From: Tenodera sinensis
Lineage: Eukaryota; Arthropoda; Insecta; Mantodea; Mantidae
NCBI GenBank assembly: GCA_030765045.1
Contig: CM060970.1
Location: 55,731,076-55,795,075 of the forward strand
Reading direction: 5' to 3'
DNA: 64,000 bases
Numbering within the stretch: position 1 is the stretch's first letter; every line of letters starts with the position of its first letter. Below, one piece after another: positions 12,811 to 25,194 of this stretch. Below the pieces are notes generated by a model, which searched no databases, was not told the DNA's origin, and saw nothing but the letters and a program-made list of their open reading frames with translations. A program made the position numbers and the translations under genes.

Positions 12811-13009
12811 TGACCTAATACTCAAGAAACCCAAAGACCCAAAACGAGTTACGAGTTAATTGAATCGCTTATGGGCAATTGGTTCCAAAGGAAAAACTTC
12901 TTCATTTAAACAACAAAAGTAGCAATCCCTGAATTCCAAAGTGTCATATATATTTAATCGGTTACAAAATAGCACACAAGAAAATAACCGCTTCAACACT
13001 CAGTGGAAT

Positions 13010-13260
13010 TATCCCTAGGGCGTCTCCCCTGCACAGAGGGTATCCTTATGACCTGGTCGCTGCGTCCACCATCCGCAGCCAAGGCTACGGAGGAGTACCG
13101 GATGGTGGTGGAGGGGTCCATTGCGTTACCACCCACCCCCCCCCCCCCCGACCGTAGGGTGACTACTTGAACTTTTTGGGGATGCTACCTTTCCATCAGG
13201 ATAGCTACACCTCCCAGCGGGGAGGGGATCATCACGAGTCCCCCGCACCAAAGGCAGCCA
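13010..13260. other. GC-rich island with poly(C), possible SINE or repeat
   Basis: Sharply GC-richer than its surroundings (CACCATCCGCAGCCAAGG, CCTCCCAGCGGGGAGGGG). It has a 14-nt C run at 13136-13149. It has the look of a retroposed repeat body but no tRNA-like box or target duplication was found. Confidence 0.35.
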
Positions 13261-14164
13261 TGCTATCACTGTACTATGGGGAGTGGTCTCAGTGGAATAG
13301 ACGCTTTGAAATAACATTGCATTGTCACCACCCTTGTTTCTGGTGTTGGAAATTATATGTATGCAAATTAAGCGGAGATCAACAGATACTTCCAATGAAT
13401 TCAGCTGTTTCCAATCCAAACAATGTAATCAATGTTGTTAGCAATACCATCGCTGCTTCCTCTGCACAAGAAATTAATATTAAAAACTGTAACAATTGCA
13501 TTGTGTAATCATATTACATAAAAGAAATAATAACAAATAAAATATGTTTATATATAAAATTATTGTTTCACTTACTCTGTTGATTTATTTTTGCCACATA
13601 TTCTATAATTTATAGAATATTATTCGAGCACTTTACTATAAAGGAAAAACAATAAAGATTTCCTTACAAAGTTCAACTGAGCACCTCATAAATTAACGTT
13701 CGGGACTGTCTAAAAATAACATATGACATGTTAAAAGTGGCTTATCATGCTTGTAGGATAGCTAAACTCGGCTTTCAGCAACTATTCCTGTACCAAAATA
13801 AAATAAAAAAATAAATAAATAAATAAAAAATCTGTACTTTTAATACTTGCATTACGGTTACCAACAATCATTAATTGGGAAGCAAAATCTTGCCTTATGA
13901 GTTTTAAATCGTGACACCTGAGGCTGTTATATGTGTATAATATTTGGTAAAATATTAAGTTTTCATTTTTATGTCTAAACATTAATCTTTAGCTTCAGTT
14001 AACTGTTCTGTTATTCGTAGAATTGGAGAGTTTAAACTTTCATCTAATGGTGATTTAAATATCCAGTTTAAATGTCTATCTTTATTTTTTATAATGTCAG
14101 CCACTCGTTTATTTATTTTGTCTTATATCTCTGCTTATTAAACTTCTTCACATTGCAGTGAACA
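13261..14164. other. AT-rich, no feature seen
   Basis: No supported gene or repeat. A short (AAAT)n stretch lies at about 13796-13830. Confidence 0.5.
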
Positions 14165-15037
14165 TATAAGTATTTGCAGAAATTATCTCATTGCTCGTTT
14201 TCTTGCACGTGCAAGGGGAATATGGGAATACAGTAGGCTTTGAGCGATAGCAAAATCTTTTAAAGCTTTCAAACTACATTCACTTTACACAATCAACATT
14301 TAAAAAATGAATAACGGTGTCACAGAAATACAAGTTCTCCAAAACTTACACAAATAACGAAGAATATCTCCGATATGGCTTACTCTACAAAAAATTTATT
14401 TGTACATCAATTATGTATTTTAACAAGATCTATATTTTCTGTATAGTAAGATTTGGCCTATCTCTTACGGTTTACCACTTATGCAAAAGGCATCCAAGGT
14501 AACCAGGACTTCATGGGCTATAGCCAGAAATTTCAAGATATACATTTCATTTTCCATACAAATATCTCAAACATATGGCATTTTAATCAAAATCGTTAGA
14601 GAAATTCAAAATTTTCCATGTAAAGAGTAGTTTAGTGTGGAGTAATTTTCTTTAAAATCTTCGTGTCACATCCTTGAAACACATTAAACTTAAATACCAA
14701 CTTTCGTTTTTAACCGACTTTCCGTTTTTGAGTTATGCTGTCCACAGACTGACACACACACACACACACACACAGACACACACAGACACACAGGCACACA
14801 GACACACAGACACACAGACACAGACACACAAACACACAGACACACAGACACACAGACACAGGCACACACATACACACACACAAACACACAAACGCGCGCG
14901 CGGTCCTTTTTTTCTAAAAATGCTTTTTTTGGATTCAGGGGGCCTCAAAACATATTTTCCGGTGAAACCTCGACATCGAATTTTTGGGTGGAATACAATA
15001 TTTCCCCTACTTACCAGTAGAGAAAGTAAAAATATTG
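14165..15037 (-). mobile_element. Repeat family A, minus copy with compound CA tract
   Basis: Reverse-oriented full-length-like copy. It shows CTTACGGTTTACCACTTATG, then TCCATGTAAAGAGTAGTTTA, an internal (CA)n/(CAGACA)n tract at 14749-14900 and GGGGGCCTCAAAACATATTT. It ends with CAGTAGAGAAAGTAAAAA. The block order is exactly the mirror of the + copies. Confidence 0.8.
14749..14900 (+). repeat. CA-rich compound microsatellite
   Basis: CA repeats interspersed with CAGA units, internal to the family A copy. The alternation produces meaningless H/T- or C/V-rich open frames on both strands. Confidence 0.95.
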
Positions 15038-16259
15038 TATAATTAAGATAAAAATTCCACCTTTAGTAATAGACGGAATTGTTGTATGAAGATAAGATCA
15101 CCGAACTAATAAGGGATGCATCTACATCCGTAGACATTTCACTCTGGCACTAACTAGTGTCTAGCAAGTTCAACAATGATGGGATAGTGCTTTTAATCTC
15201 TCCGTAAGAATAAATTATAGGGTGGAAGAATTTGTAGTTATTAAAAGCCAGGAAAGTGTTTGGAGTTTCTTTATTGGTATTAAACAAACGACTCAGCATT
15301 TTTATTTTTTACAATTATATTTCTATATTGTCTGAAACTTTGTACTAATTAGCAAATTAAATATAGTATAACATAATTTTGCCTCAAAAACTATTAGAGA
15401 TATCTGTACAAAGTTTAAATCATATTTGTAATAGCAGTAGAGTAGCCCAGCACTTTTTGAAAGCGGTTGCAAAATGGGAACATATTTATGGAACCCTTAA
15501 ATTGCCTGGCTAATGACTTTCTATCCCCTGACGTATGCAATGATTTCGATATATGGAAATTGTTTATCACAATTATATCTATTCCCCTGTCATTTCTTTA
15601 TAAGCTATTTATTAACCTTACCAGTCAACAATTCCGGTATTACGCTGAACGCCATTTTGTAAATACTGCCATCTAAGGATAGGAGGGGTATCTACGTTCA
15701 TGGAGAACAAAGCCCCGAGAATTTGTTTGTCCATCGCTGCAACGAAAATAATGCTATGTTTTACACTGCCTCTAAAAATCACGAAATCACCACAATAATT
15801 TTGAATAATCAGTATTAAAACAAACTAAAATACACGAAAGGGCGATGGATGTTTTCGGGTGTAAAATTTCTTAGCGTGGCTTCCTTAGGTAGGGAAGTAA
15901 AGCCGGTGGTTCCGTGTTGTAAACTTATGGCACGTAAAAGAATCTCAAGCCTGATAAGCAGGCCTCTGAGCAAAATTAAAGTCTTTCACGCCCAATACCC
16001 CGAGAACCACGGCAGTTAAAGAGCGACCATAAATAAAACTCAATTTCGACTCTCTTTGCGAAGGGTTATTAAAATTCTTCGTAAGTTCGTTATATTGTAG
16101 CTTCAAAAGTACTTATATGAAAACATTCCTAGGGAATGTGATTTAATAATAAGCTAAAAAGTCGAAATTGTAATTTGTTATTACTTTTGTCCAATTTTAA
16201 CGCATAGGCCTCGCTTAACTTGTATAATTGCTAGGGATAAAAGCGCACAATTTTATTGA
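15038..16259. other. AT-rich, no feature seen
   Basis: No gene, RNA or repeat could be supported. 15840-16060 is slightly GC-richer, without an identifiable structure. Confidence 0.45.
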
Positions 16260-16560
16260 GGACGAGTTTTCAGGTTGGTTAGCACCTCTAAGTGGATGTG
16301 GCACAGAAGGTACACAGAAGACATGACGGTCTCATGATAACGAATGGTGTACTGGAGCCGAGTTCTAACGCTTTCTGTGAGGCCAATGACCTAGCATTAC
16401 CTAGGCCAGTAGTTCACGCATCGAGGTGAAGCAAAATGCATAGTGTATATGGCAGGCGTTGTTCATTTCCGTCAAGTTACGACCACTTAAAAAACATCAG
16501 GTAGTAAGCTATGTGACTGCTCTGTGGGAAAACTGGTAGACGAAGAGAAAAAATGGACTT
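16260..16560 (+). repeat. Dispersed repeat D, copy 1
   Basis: Shares ordered blocks with 53095-53385: GGTTGGTTAGCACCTCTAAG, GTGGCACAGAAGG, AACGAATGGTGTACTGGA, CTTTCTGTGAGGCCAATG and GGAAAACTGGTAGACGAAG. Overall similarity is roughly three-quarters by eye. Nature unknown; no tRNA boxes or terminal repeats detected. Confidence 0.6.
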
Positions 16561-19232
16561 ATACGCCTGTATATCATATATAGTCAAATGACTTTGTGGT
16601 TATTTTCAGCAACATACGAGCACAAGCACAATTTTAGATAAACAAATGTATTTCTAGCGGAAGGCCTTCCTTTGAAATTACCTTGTATGTACGTGCATTT
16701 AGCAAACCATACGTTTACATATAGGTATTTATGTTTATGGCCTTCAACCACTCTGTCATTTAAATAAATGATTTGTCCTTTATATCGAAGACATTGAGAT
16801 GTTCAGCGAATACAGAGGAATTCCAGATCAGTGCTTTTCAGGGTCGTTATGTACTATGGTAATTTTGAATTAGCTAATAATTTACGACTGTGTTCATCAC
16901 ACCGAATAACGTAAGAGTCAAAGCTATTGTTTCCTGAAGTGAACAAGTGAGCGAATAAAACAAAAACAAAGTTAGAAGCGACTGCCCTTAGATAATAAGC
17001 AAATGAAGTAAACTACCAAGCGAAATATACTTCCAAAAGTCTTTTACTCGTGCATAAAGTTGTTTCCATAGTTTAAAGTAGTTTTAAATGTCACAATACA
17101 GAATACAGTAGGCTTTGAGCGATAGGTACGGTTCTTTAGAAACAATAATTGTATTGGACATATTTGTTACGCTCGTCACGCAGAATACCTGGTAAACGTA
17201 TGGCCGAAGCAGTTCTATTTAAAGACATTAACGTTCGTTAATTTCTCATTTCAGAAGCAAAAAAGAAACTTGGCGAAGGCAGGAATAGAAACAGCAAGAG
17301 CTGGCTCAATTGAATGCTAAAAATAGTGACACAACGGTTTAGGCTATTCCTTAGTAAGGTGATCTGCATTATAAAATACAGATAAAGCTAAAAAGTTGTA
17401 AACTTATTCCATTCTAACCTCAAGTTTGCGGAGTAGGCAACACAAGGTGGAGGGTTTGACTATGAAGTTAACATTATTGATCTATAATACCTATTAGGTA
17501 TATCATATTTTAAGCGTATTACATCACTAATTCACCTCAGTATTCAATTCTCCGTCATGAATGGCCATGAATTTGAACGGCAGTATTTTCAAATATCTAT
17601 CAATGGGGACGTGTATTGATTATTATATATCTTTAATCGTTTCATTTTATTTGTCGTTAATAAAAGCAACTTAAAGATATTGCCAACCACACTGAACACT
17701 ACGATACTCATGTTTGTTCTAGATAATGCTTTTTCTAAATAAATACAAACGAATATCCAGAAACAAAAGCAAAGTATTTGTATTAATAGTGCTACGAACT
17801 TTCCGCCTTTCATGGAAATTTGTTGCCAACTTAATGACAGAATATAAACAAATACAACAAGAATAGAGCGCAGGAATTGAAAGTACATAGAGCGCAGGAA
17901 TTGAAAGTACTGAGTGTAGTTGGTTCAAACCTCATCTGCTGGATACTTATTTTCTGAAATGGAAAATTTACCAGTGTCTTTAGTTCTTCAGAGGTTATTA
18001 TAGGTTATTATTATGAATGGAGAATCAGGATAAAGGCACATGTCTAGAAATTGAGTGAATGGGCACATGGCAATATTGTGTAGTCGTTGGAAATAAGCAA
18101 AATGACAACGCTGCCAAGTCCAAAGGTTGCTTCACGCAACTGAATTGCATTCTGCTTAATACAACATTAACTAGTTTAATCACTGACGTCACGTTCGTCT
18201 AACTATGCATTTTTGTAATCAGAGATACCCCATTTTCTTTCTGTAATAAACTAAATTCATTTTCCTTCGATATTTTGAGTGTTATTCATGCATAGTTCGA
18301 TGTTTGTGTAGTATAACTGCATAAAATGTATCAATTAATGTAATCATGCTGATGGATTTAATTTATAAACTAACTATTTTATTTTATTGTGCCTGAAATA
18401 TTTTAGTTTTCCTACATGTCGATATTTTCTAACATGAACAAGATATAATGTTTTCTTATATCAATTGCAGGCTAACTAATCATTGACAGTGCACGATGGA
18501 AGTAAATTCTTTAACATGGCAACAACCGTCGACATTTATAGAGAAATGCCTTTGAATGCAGGTATTTAAAGGAAAATAGATATTAATTTCTGGAAGACTG
18601 ATTGACAGTTGAAGTAGGCGTATTCCCTGTTTTATTTGCACCAATTGTAATCAATATCTCTTAAAGCTTTTAGTTCTAAAATTTCAATCGTATTGATCAG
18701 TATGATAATATTGAATAATAGTGTATTTGGCACAGGTTATTTAGGTAATGATGTTACTGTTAAGACAGAAATAAAGGGGAGGAAATAATGCGGTAGGTGA
18801 GATTCGGTCCAAGTTCAGGAGTCATTCTGGGTCCGCGGTAATGCGCTAAAACGCTCTCAGCCAATACTGAGTACAGGAAATTTGTGTGGATTATTAAGCT
18901 TACTTTGGTAAGCAAAGAGCTCAATACTGGCATCTTTTTTACTTCTGGTCGATTATTTAATCAAAACCCAATAATAACATATTTTCTGCAGACGTAGTAA
19001 CGTCGGATTTGCAATGTTTAACGTTAATTAGTGATTGCTGAAATATCGCTTTTCAAAGTTGCGAGGTGAATGGCTGCATAGATATATGAGAAATTTCGTT
19101 CTCATACCATCTATTTAGAAACGCCTGAGAATTAAGTGACCCTTTACGCAGGTCTCACTGAAGTTGGGTATTTACTTTTGTGAAAGATAATACGCCAGCA
19201 TAACCACTACTTCTGTTCATGTTTATCCATCG
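16561..19232. other. AT-rich, mostly featureless
   Basis: Contains a partial foldback-element copy at 17137-17215 and a two-copy direct repeat of about 24 bp at 17863-17911 (unit GAGCGCAGGAATTGAAAGTA). Otherwise no gene, RNA or repeat recognised. Confidence 0.45.
17137..17215 (+). repeat. Fragment of the foldback element family
   Basis: ACAATAATTGTATTGGACAT, then GCTCGTCACGCAGAATACC and TATGGCCGAAGCAG match the right half of the foldback element at 19233-19743 and the copy at 22600-22880. Confidence 0.55.
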
Positions 19233-19743
19233 GTATACCGGGTGGAAGGTAATGCTTCGGCAATAGAGAAACGTACCGCCGAAAAAAAGTGTGTCTAATA
19301 TTTGGCATACCTAAGAACTGCAGTTTTTTGACGAATGGATATAAATGGTTTATTAGTTCACTAACAGTAGCTCAAATATTGTGTGAACAATGCTGTAGTG
19401 TCTTTTTGCTTTAGTTCAAATTAATTTTATCACAATTTAATGTTAACGTGATTTAGTCAAATCTCTCTTAGAAATTAAACTTTGCATGACACTTTAACAT
19501 TAAATTACGACTAAATTAATTCCCATTAAGGTAGAAATGCATTACAGCATTGTTCACACAGTGTTTGTGCGACAGTTAGTGAAAGAATAAACCATTTATA
19601 TCTATTCGTCATGAAGCTAGATGACTCCAAATATTTGACACAATTTTTCTTCGACAAATCGGCTCTTTATTGTCAATAATTGTATTGAACATGTTTCTTA
19701 CACTCGTCACGTAGAATCCTTGGCAGTACCTTCCACCCGGTAT
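19233..19743. mobile_element. Foldback element, ~250-bp imperfect inverted arms
   Basis: The left end reads TATACCGGGTGGAAGGTA and the right end is its reverse complement. The arms stay complementary inward through GAATGGATATAAATGGTTTA, GTGTGAACAATGCTGTA and CAATTTAATGTTAA, with divergence and small indels. The element is therefore a long hairpin of about 510 bp with a short middle and no coding capacity, a foldback-type or MITE-like non-autonomous DNA transposon. Related halves lie at 17137 and 22600, so the unit is mobile or was. Confidence 0.75.
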
Positions 19744-20295
19744 ATAGGCGAGGTTTTGATGCATGCCACATATTTACTGAAACATTGTTTGGTAATGGGA
19801 AATATCTGTGTCCAGTTGTTGTATTTGGCTAGAGTGGTGATGCCAGATGGAGTTTGGGGTTTCCAAGAGGAACTGCTGAAACTTCTGAGTTTTATCATAG
19901 GAGGAAATCCCAAATTTATCTCACACATATATATTGAGATTGCTGAAGGAAGTGTTTTGTGGTTTTCCAGCAGAAGTACGATTAATGTCGTAGGAAGGGA
20001 AGCGATATGGGAAAACAGCAGAATTTGGTCAGGTCTATCTTTGAGGCGTATAATAAATACCGGATTTTCCCCCTTGTATGCAGAGGCGGCTCGTTAGCTC
20101 ATATTTGTAAACTCTTAGTAGGACTTGTGTGAAAGGCTCCCAACGCAATCTTGAGCGCAGAAGGCTGAGCATCTTAAGGGCACTGTGTTATATTCAATAC
20201 AGCCATAATTAAGCTTAGGTTCCATAATCAACCTGTATGTATGAATTGGGATACTATACTCAGCTTGTAAGATTTAAAGCTTTCACGGCGCACGT
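19744..20295. other. No gene assigned
   Basis: A 125-codon + frame (19720-20097) begins inside the foldback arm and shows no recognisable domain. No further structure seen. Confidence 0.35.
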
Positions 20296-20469
20296 TATTT
20301 ATTAAAGTTTCACGGGCGATCAGCCGTGTGAGGTTTGAAAAAATTGAGCTTTCGGCCATTGTAAACTCCATGGCCTTCGTCAGAATGAAGGCCATGGAGT
20401 TTACAATGGCCGAAAGCTCAATTTTTTCAAACCTCACACGGCTGATCGCCCGTGAAACTTTAATAAATA
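20296..20469. repeat. Perfect 83-bp hairpin with 8-nt loop
   Basis: Positions 20296-20378 and 20387-20469 are exact reverse complements over 83 bp, with the loop GTCAGAAT at 20379-20386. Arm words include CACGGGCGATCAGCCGTG and GGCCATGGAGTTTACAATGG. Transcribed RNA would form a single long stem similar in size to a pre-microRNA-like or hairpin-siRNA precursor, though without the mismatches of a typical insect microRNA. A very recent inverted duplication is the alternative. Confidence 0.95.
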
Positions 20470-20966
20470 TACTCAGCTTCCCAAATTTTGGCAGATAACA
20501 CTTTTAAAATATTAAATCATCTTAGACGATTAATCTATATTTTAATGTGAGATCCAGGTTAACTTTCTGCCAAATTGCAATCCAAATGAATGTGATTGAC
20601 AATTGGTATGCGATGATTGTTATGAATGTTTTTCTTGGTTTCGAGAAAACTATGCATTGGCTTTTTAAAGGTTAGAATCGAAGGCCAGTACTGCAGCTCC
20701 AAGTATGAAGGTTCTGGAGAATCGATTGTAGTAATTGTTGACTTTTTATTTCTCGTTCTTTATGAAAACTACATATTCGTTATTATTGATTTGAATTATT
20801 GTCAACTTTCCGTATCTTTTCAACAGCTAAGTCGCTATTCCTTTCTTTGTTACTTCCTTCCTTATTTTTTCTCTTGGTTACATCTGGAGAACGGAATTAG
20901 GTATAACAAGCTACTGTTTATAAACGATTTGAGTTCACTTAAACCTATTACATCCCGCTCCTGGGA
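20470..20966. other. No feature seen
   Basis: AT-rich. A 122-codon + frame (20626-20994) is rich in F, L and S and has no domain. Confidence 0.4.
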
Positions 20967-21180
20967 GGTCATACCTGACGAATGGGATGGATGAAATGAT
21001 GCTCAAGTGAGGCAAGGATCTATAGAGTTTAAATTTACCTGACATTCATCTTTTAGGATAATGAACAGATCGGGAAAGTCCTTAACCTGGTAACTCGCCC
21101 TATCCGAGATTCCAACTCAGGACCTCTTTAATGTGAGACAGACACGCTACCTGCACACCACAGAGGTGGGTTACTTCCCT
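20967..21180 (-). mobile_element. SINE family S1, minus copy
   Basis: On the minus strand it reads CACCTCTGTGGTGTGCAGG, GTAGCGTGTCTG, B box GAGTTGGAATCTCGG and a body with CTCACTTGAGCATCATTTC. It matches the + copy at 10939-11148 block for block. Confidence 0.75.
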
Positions 21181-22599
21181 TTAACTACAACGAAATGTGC
21201 AATCATGTGTATTTTTAAGTATGCTAAGGCTTTTGTGAAGTAGTGCATAAAACAGCTTTTATTAAGAATTCTCCAAGTTACATTAAATAAAAAATAAATG
21301 TAACTGAATCCAATAATATGAACCTTACCAATGTAATTTTAAACGGGATGCGGATGTAGATGGCAATGTTGACACTAAGCTGTTTTCTAAACAAGTTCGT
21401 GGTTAAAAATATTGGTAAAAGTGGGCCCTAGGACAGATAATATTAATGTCTACAATTTTTTTCAATCTATCTGAATTTTTGTATGATAGTTACCCTTATT
21501 TTAAATAGCATACTGTGTAAATTTCAATAAAATTGATGAAGTAGTTTTTGTTATTTTCTGTTTTTCACATCGCGATATTTGAAAAATACGAAATACTCCT
21601 TGCAGTACAAATATTTTTTTTTTTTCATCAGTACCACTTATATTAATATTTGAACCACTAAGAAGTGATTCTGGAATACCTTTCTCATTTTGTGCTTTGA
21701 ATAACAAAATGTTAATTGTAATCAATAATGCAAATATTGCAGCCTAAAAAGTAAAAATGTTTGAATTAATTGCGCCACTCTGCCCAAATTTTACATTGTT
21801 ACCCAAAATGGATTCTACAAGTTCTTTAGATATACTGCAGAGCAATTGTACCAAGTTTAATGAAAAAGTAAACTATTTGTTATTTGTCACATCGAAAAAT
21901 CTTCTGAGAAAACTTATATTTTATAATGAAAATATTAATACAATCTAATGTACCTGATGTAAAGTGTTAAAATTTTCTAGTCCTTAAAAAGGTTTGGAAC
22001 ACTATAAAACACATCTAAATGCTTTACTAACATTATAAAGAGTTCATTTTTGCATAAATCCAAAAATCGAAAATACTGGACACCTTGATTTATAAAATTT
22101 AATTATTTTTAATTGACTGTTTCCCTTATTGGTAAATTTGTTCAGTATTTTAACATTGTTTTACCGTCTAAAATTTAAGTAAAATAATTATTTGAAATGA
22201 GTAATTTTAATAAATATAATCCAAAACACATTTTTTATTTCGTAATTAGCAACTTGAAAATAAGTTGTAGGTAAATTCTGCATAAAACAAAACATTTTCC
22301 CTATAATGAATTCCATATTTAGTACTTGTAACTCAATTTAGTTAATTTACGTACTTACAGACCCATCAAATTACAAAATTCTGCGTAATTTGCAGTCTGC
22401 ATTTAGATTTGAGATGGTAATCTTAATGTTTAGATTATTACATAATTTTACAATTACATATTTCATTACATATTTTGATGTTTTTATTACATAAATATGT
22501 ACATATTTTGAACCTTGATATTACAAAAAAATCCGGGCTCTAGTAATAAACATGTCCATAAAGAACCATTTCACTGGAAAAAATATTCGAATGAATTTA
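21181..22599. other. AT-rich, no feature seen
   Basis: Very AT-rich sequence with short open frames only. Confidence 0.5.
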
Positions 22600-22880
22600 C
22601 TCGCAATTAAATGCTAAATCTCTTTTAGAAATTAAACTTTACAGACATTTTCCAATTAAGGTAGAAATACATTACAGCACTGTTCACACAACGTTTGCGC
22701 GAGAGTTAGTGAAATAATAAGCCATTTATATACATTCCTCAAGAAGTTAGATGGCTCCAAATATTTGACACAGATTATTTTTTTCAGCAAAATGACTCTA
22801 TTGACAATAGTTGTACTAGATTGTATGTTTGTTATACTCAACATGTAGAACTCCCGGTTAACCTATGGCCGAAGCAGTAC
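22600..22880 (+). repeat. Half copy of the foldback element
   Basis: TTTTAGAAATTAAACTTTAC, GGTAGAAATACATTACAGC, GTTAGTGAAATAATAAGCC and CTCCAAATATTTGACACAG parallel 19470-19743 in order and orientation. The complementary other half is absent, so this is a single arm. Confidence 0.65.
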
Positions 22881-22959
22881 TTTCCAACCCCCAACATTTA
22901 CTTGTCCCAAAACCTTAGCTACGGCACTGCTGACAACTAAAGGCGAAGCGGAGAAAATT

Positions 22960-23215
22960 TTAGTTTCGCTGTCGGTGGACAATGTACGATAATGCACGCC
23001 ACTGTGTCGTCGCTACCGTAGGCGGCAGCACGGAGCCCTGGTGAGTGCAAGGTGCAAGCTATTCCCTTCGCCCGCCAGTGTCGGTTCTGCTGCGAACAAG
23101 TGTGTTACTCTCGCGGTGTGCGTGTTCGGACTAGACCATGTGCTATACCTCGCACCGGGGAACGTTCGCAAACTCATACACCAACACAGTTCTGGTGAGT
23201 AGGTACTTGTTATTT
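22960..23215 (+). promoter_or_regulatory. GC-rich island with splice-donor-like sites; candidate promoter or first exon
   Basis: An isolated rise in GC and CpG content (CGCCCGCCAGTG, CTCGCACCGGGG) inside AT-rich DNA. Two consensus donor sites are seen, CTGGTGAGTGCAAG near 23040 and CTGGTGAGTAGG at about 23193. This is compatible with a non-coding first exon of a gene lying outside or far downstream, or with a retroelement 5' region. No coding sequence follows within reach. Confidence 0.2.
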
Positions 23216-24640
23216 ACACCCTTCAAGTGTGTGTAAGAGTTTACGTTTTCCCTCGAGCTGACACAATTTTATATTATAAAATTAAAAAAATATATATATT
23301 TATAGGGAACGCATGTATGCATGAATTATAAAATTACTTGTCCTTAAAGGGAGTCGATTGATGATTTTTTTTTTCCAAATTCAGGTTTTATTTCCATATG
23401 AATATTTCAGATCTTCCACTCACATATTTCACAGAAGTACATTAATCGTAAACACATTAAAATTATTGTTGAAAATAAAATTGCATATAGATTTTAGGTT
23501 TTTTCGTGGGTGTCGCGAAGGGGTGCAGGGGGGACCTCGGACCCCCTTGGACATTAATAAATTAAATGTGCAGCCAAGTACTGTTTTAATTTTCATGTAG
23601 AATACAATTTTTATTCTGCACAAATTAATACGGTTATCCGTGACAAATACTGTAACTTTTGACAGCAAAATAATGAATTAATATTGCTTGCAAGCTTCCA
23701 TCATGCGATCCCTTTTGAAAAAAGGTCTGCCGACGCCCATGGGCTTTCTCATCTTCTTTAGCTGCAATTTCTAAAGAACTAATAATTTTCTACACGTGTT
23801 CCATTATCTCTGAAAGTTATTGCCAGAATGTGGTGAAATGTTTATCATAGATTTGCAATAAGCCTTATTTTAATGAAAAATCCGGCATAATATTAGTTTT
23901 GTTTTCTAAATTTTAAACCCTTTATATATAAATAAAAATACAGGTACTTATTAAAAAATCATAACCTTGCTTCTGATGAAGAAAATGTGTTATTGTTACA
24001 TTAGCCAACTGTAAAAATGCCACTGAAATGTGTTAAAGAATTGAGCTAGTTATCGTAAATCGTACTGTAGATAATGGATCACCTATTAATATTGGAGAGA
24101 TAGGACATTTCGACTCCCCTTAATATTTTCACAATAAAACTGATAAGAAGTCTGTGATAATACCATAATTGTAACTTTTATGGAGCGATAATCTCTTTAA
24201 AGAGAATCGCCTGTTTTCTGGATTTTTAATAGCTTCTGGCCGTGACTGATATATTGAGTATTTCCAAAGTAATCGTAAAGTTTAGTTAATTCATTAGATA
24301 TAATATAGTTCTATAACAAGCTCCCAAAATTTCATACCAATTCGTGGAGCAGACCTTGATATACAAATAGCTTTAATGACCTGCAGAAAAATATTCTTGC
24401 GGTTCAAATAGCAAAATTTTTCGATTTAAATTGTTTATCTTCCAAAAAAATTAATAATTTTTTTAGAAAAATCATTGCAAAAATTTTCCATTTCAAAATG
24501 TTTACGGCTTTTATAGCTTTTACTGCTATTATATCAGAGGTGTTAGACTGGTATTTTAAGTAATTTTTACTTTAAGCCGTAACAAGCGTTGCAAAATATA
24601 ATAAACATAATTATTATTAAAATAAGCTAATAATGATGAT
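23216..24640. other. AT-rich, no feature seen
   Basis: Contains a short GC-rich spot (CGCGAAGGGGTGCAGGGGGG, near 23515). No gene supported. Confidence 0.45.
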
Positions 24641-24650
24641 GATAATAATA

Positions 24651-24963
<313 letters not shown>

Positions 24964-25194
24964 GTCTGCTTCTTACAGGTTGTTAAAATTTACTCACAGT
25001 TTACACAGTTTATAAAAGTAGAAACCCTCTCAAGCAACTCTTTTGCAAAATATTATTTCAAAAGCTTATTCTTTCTGATTCACGTTAATAAAAACACGCA
25101 GGGTTTGCAGAAACAGTTTCAGTACATATTTAATAGTAATGAATGTAATACGTTACAATTTTATTATTACTTAGTAAATTTTATGAATTGTTTT

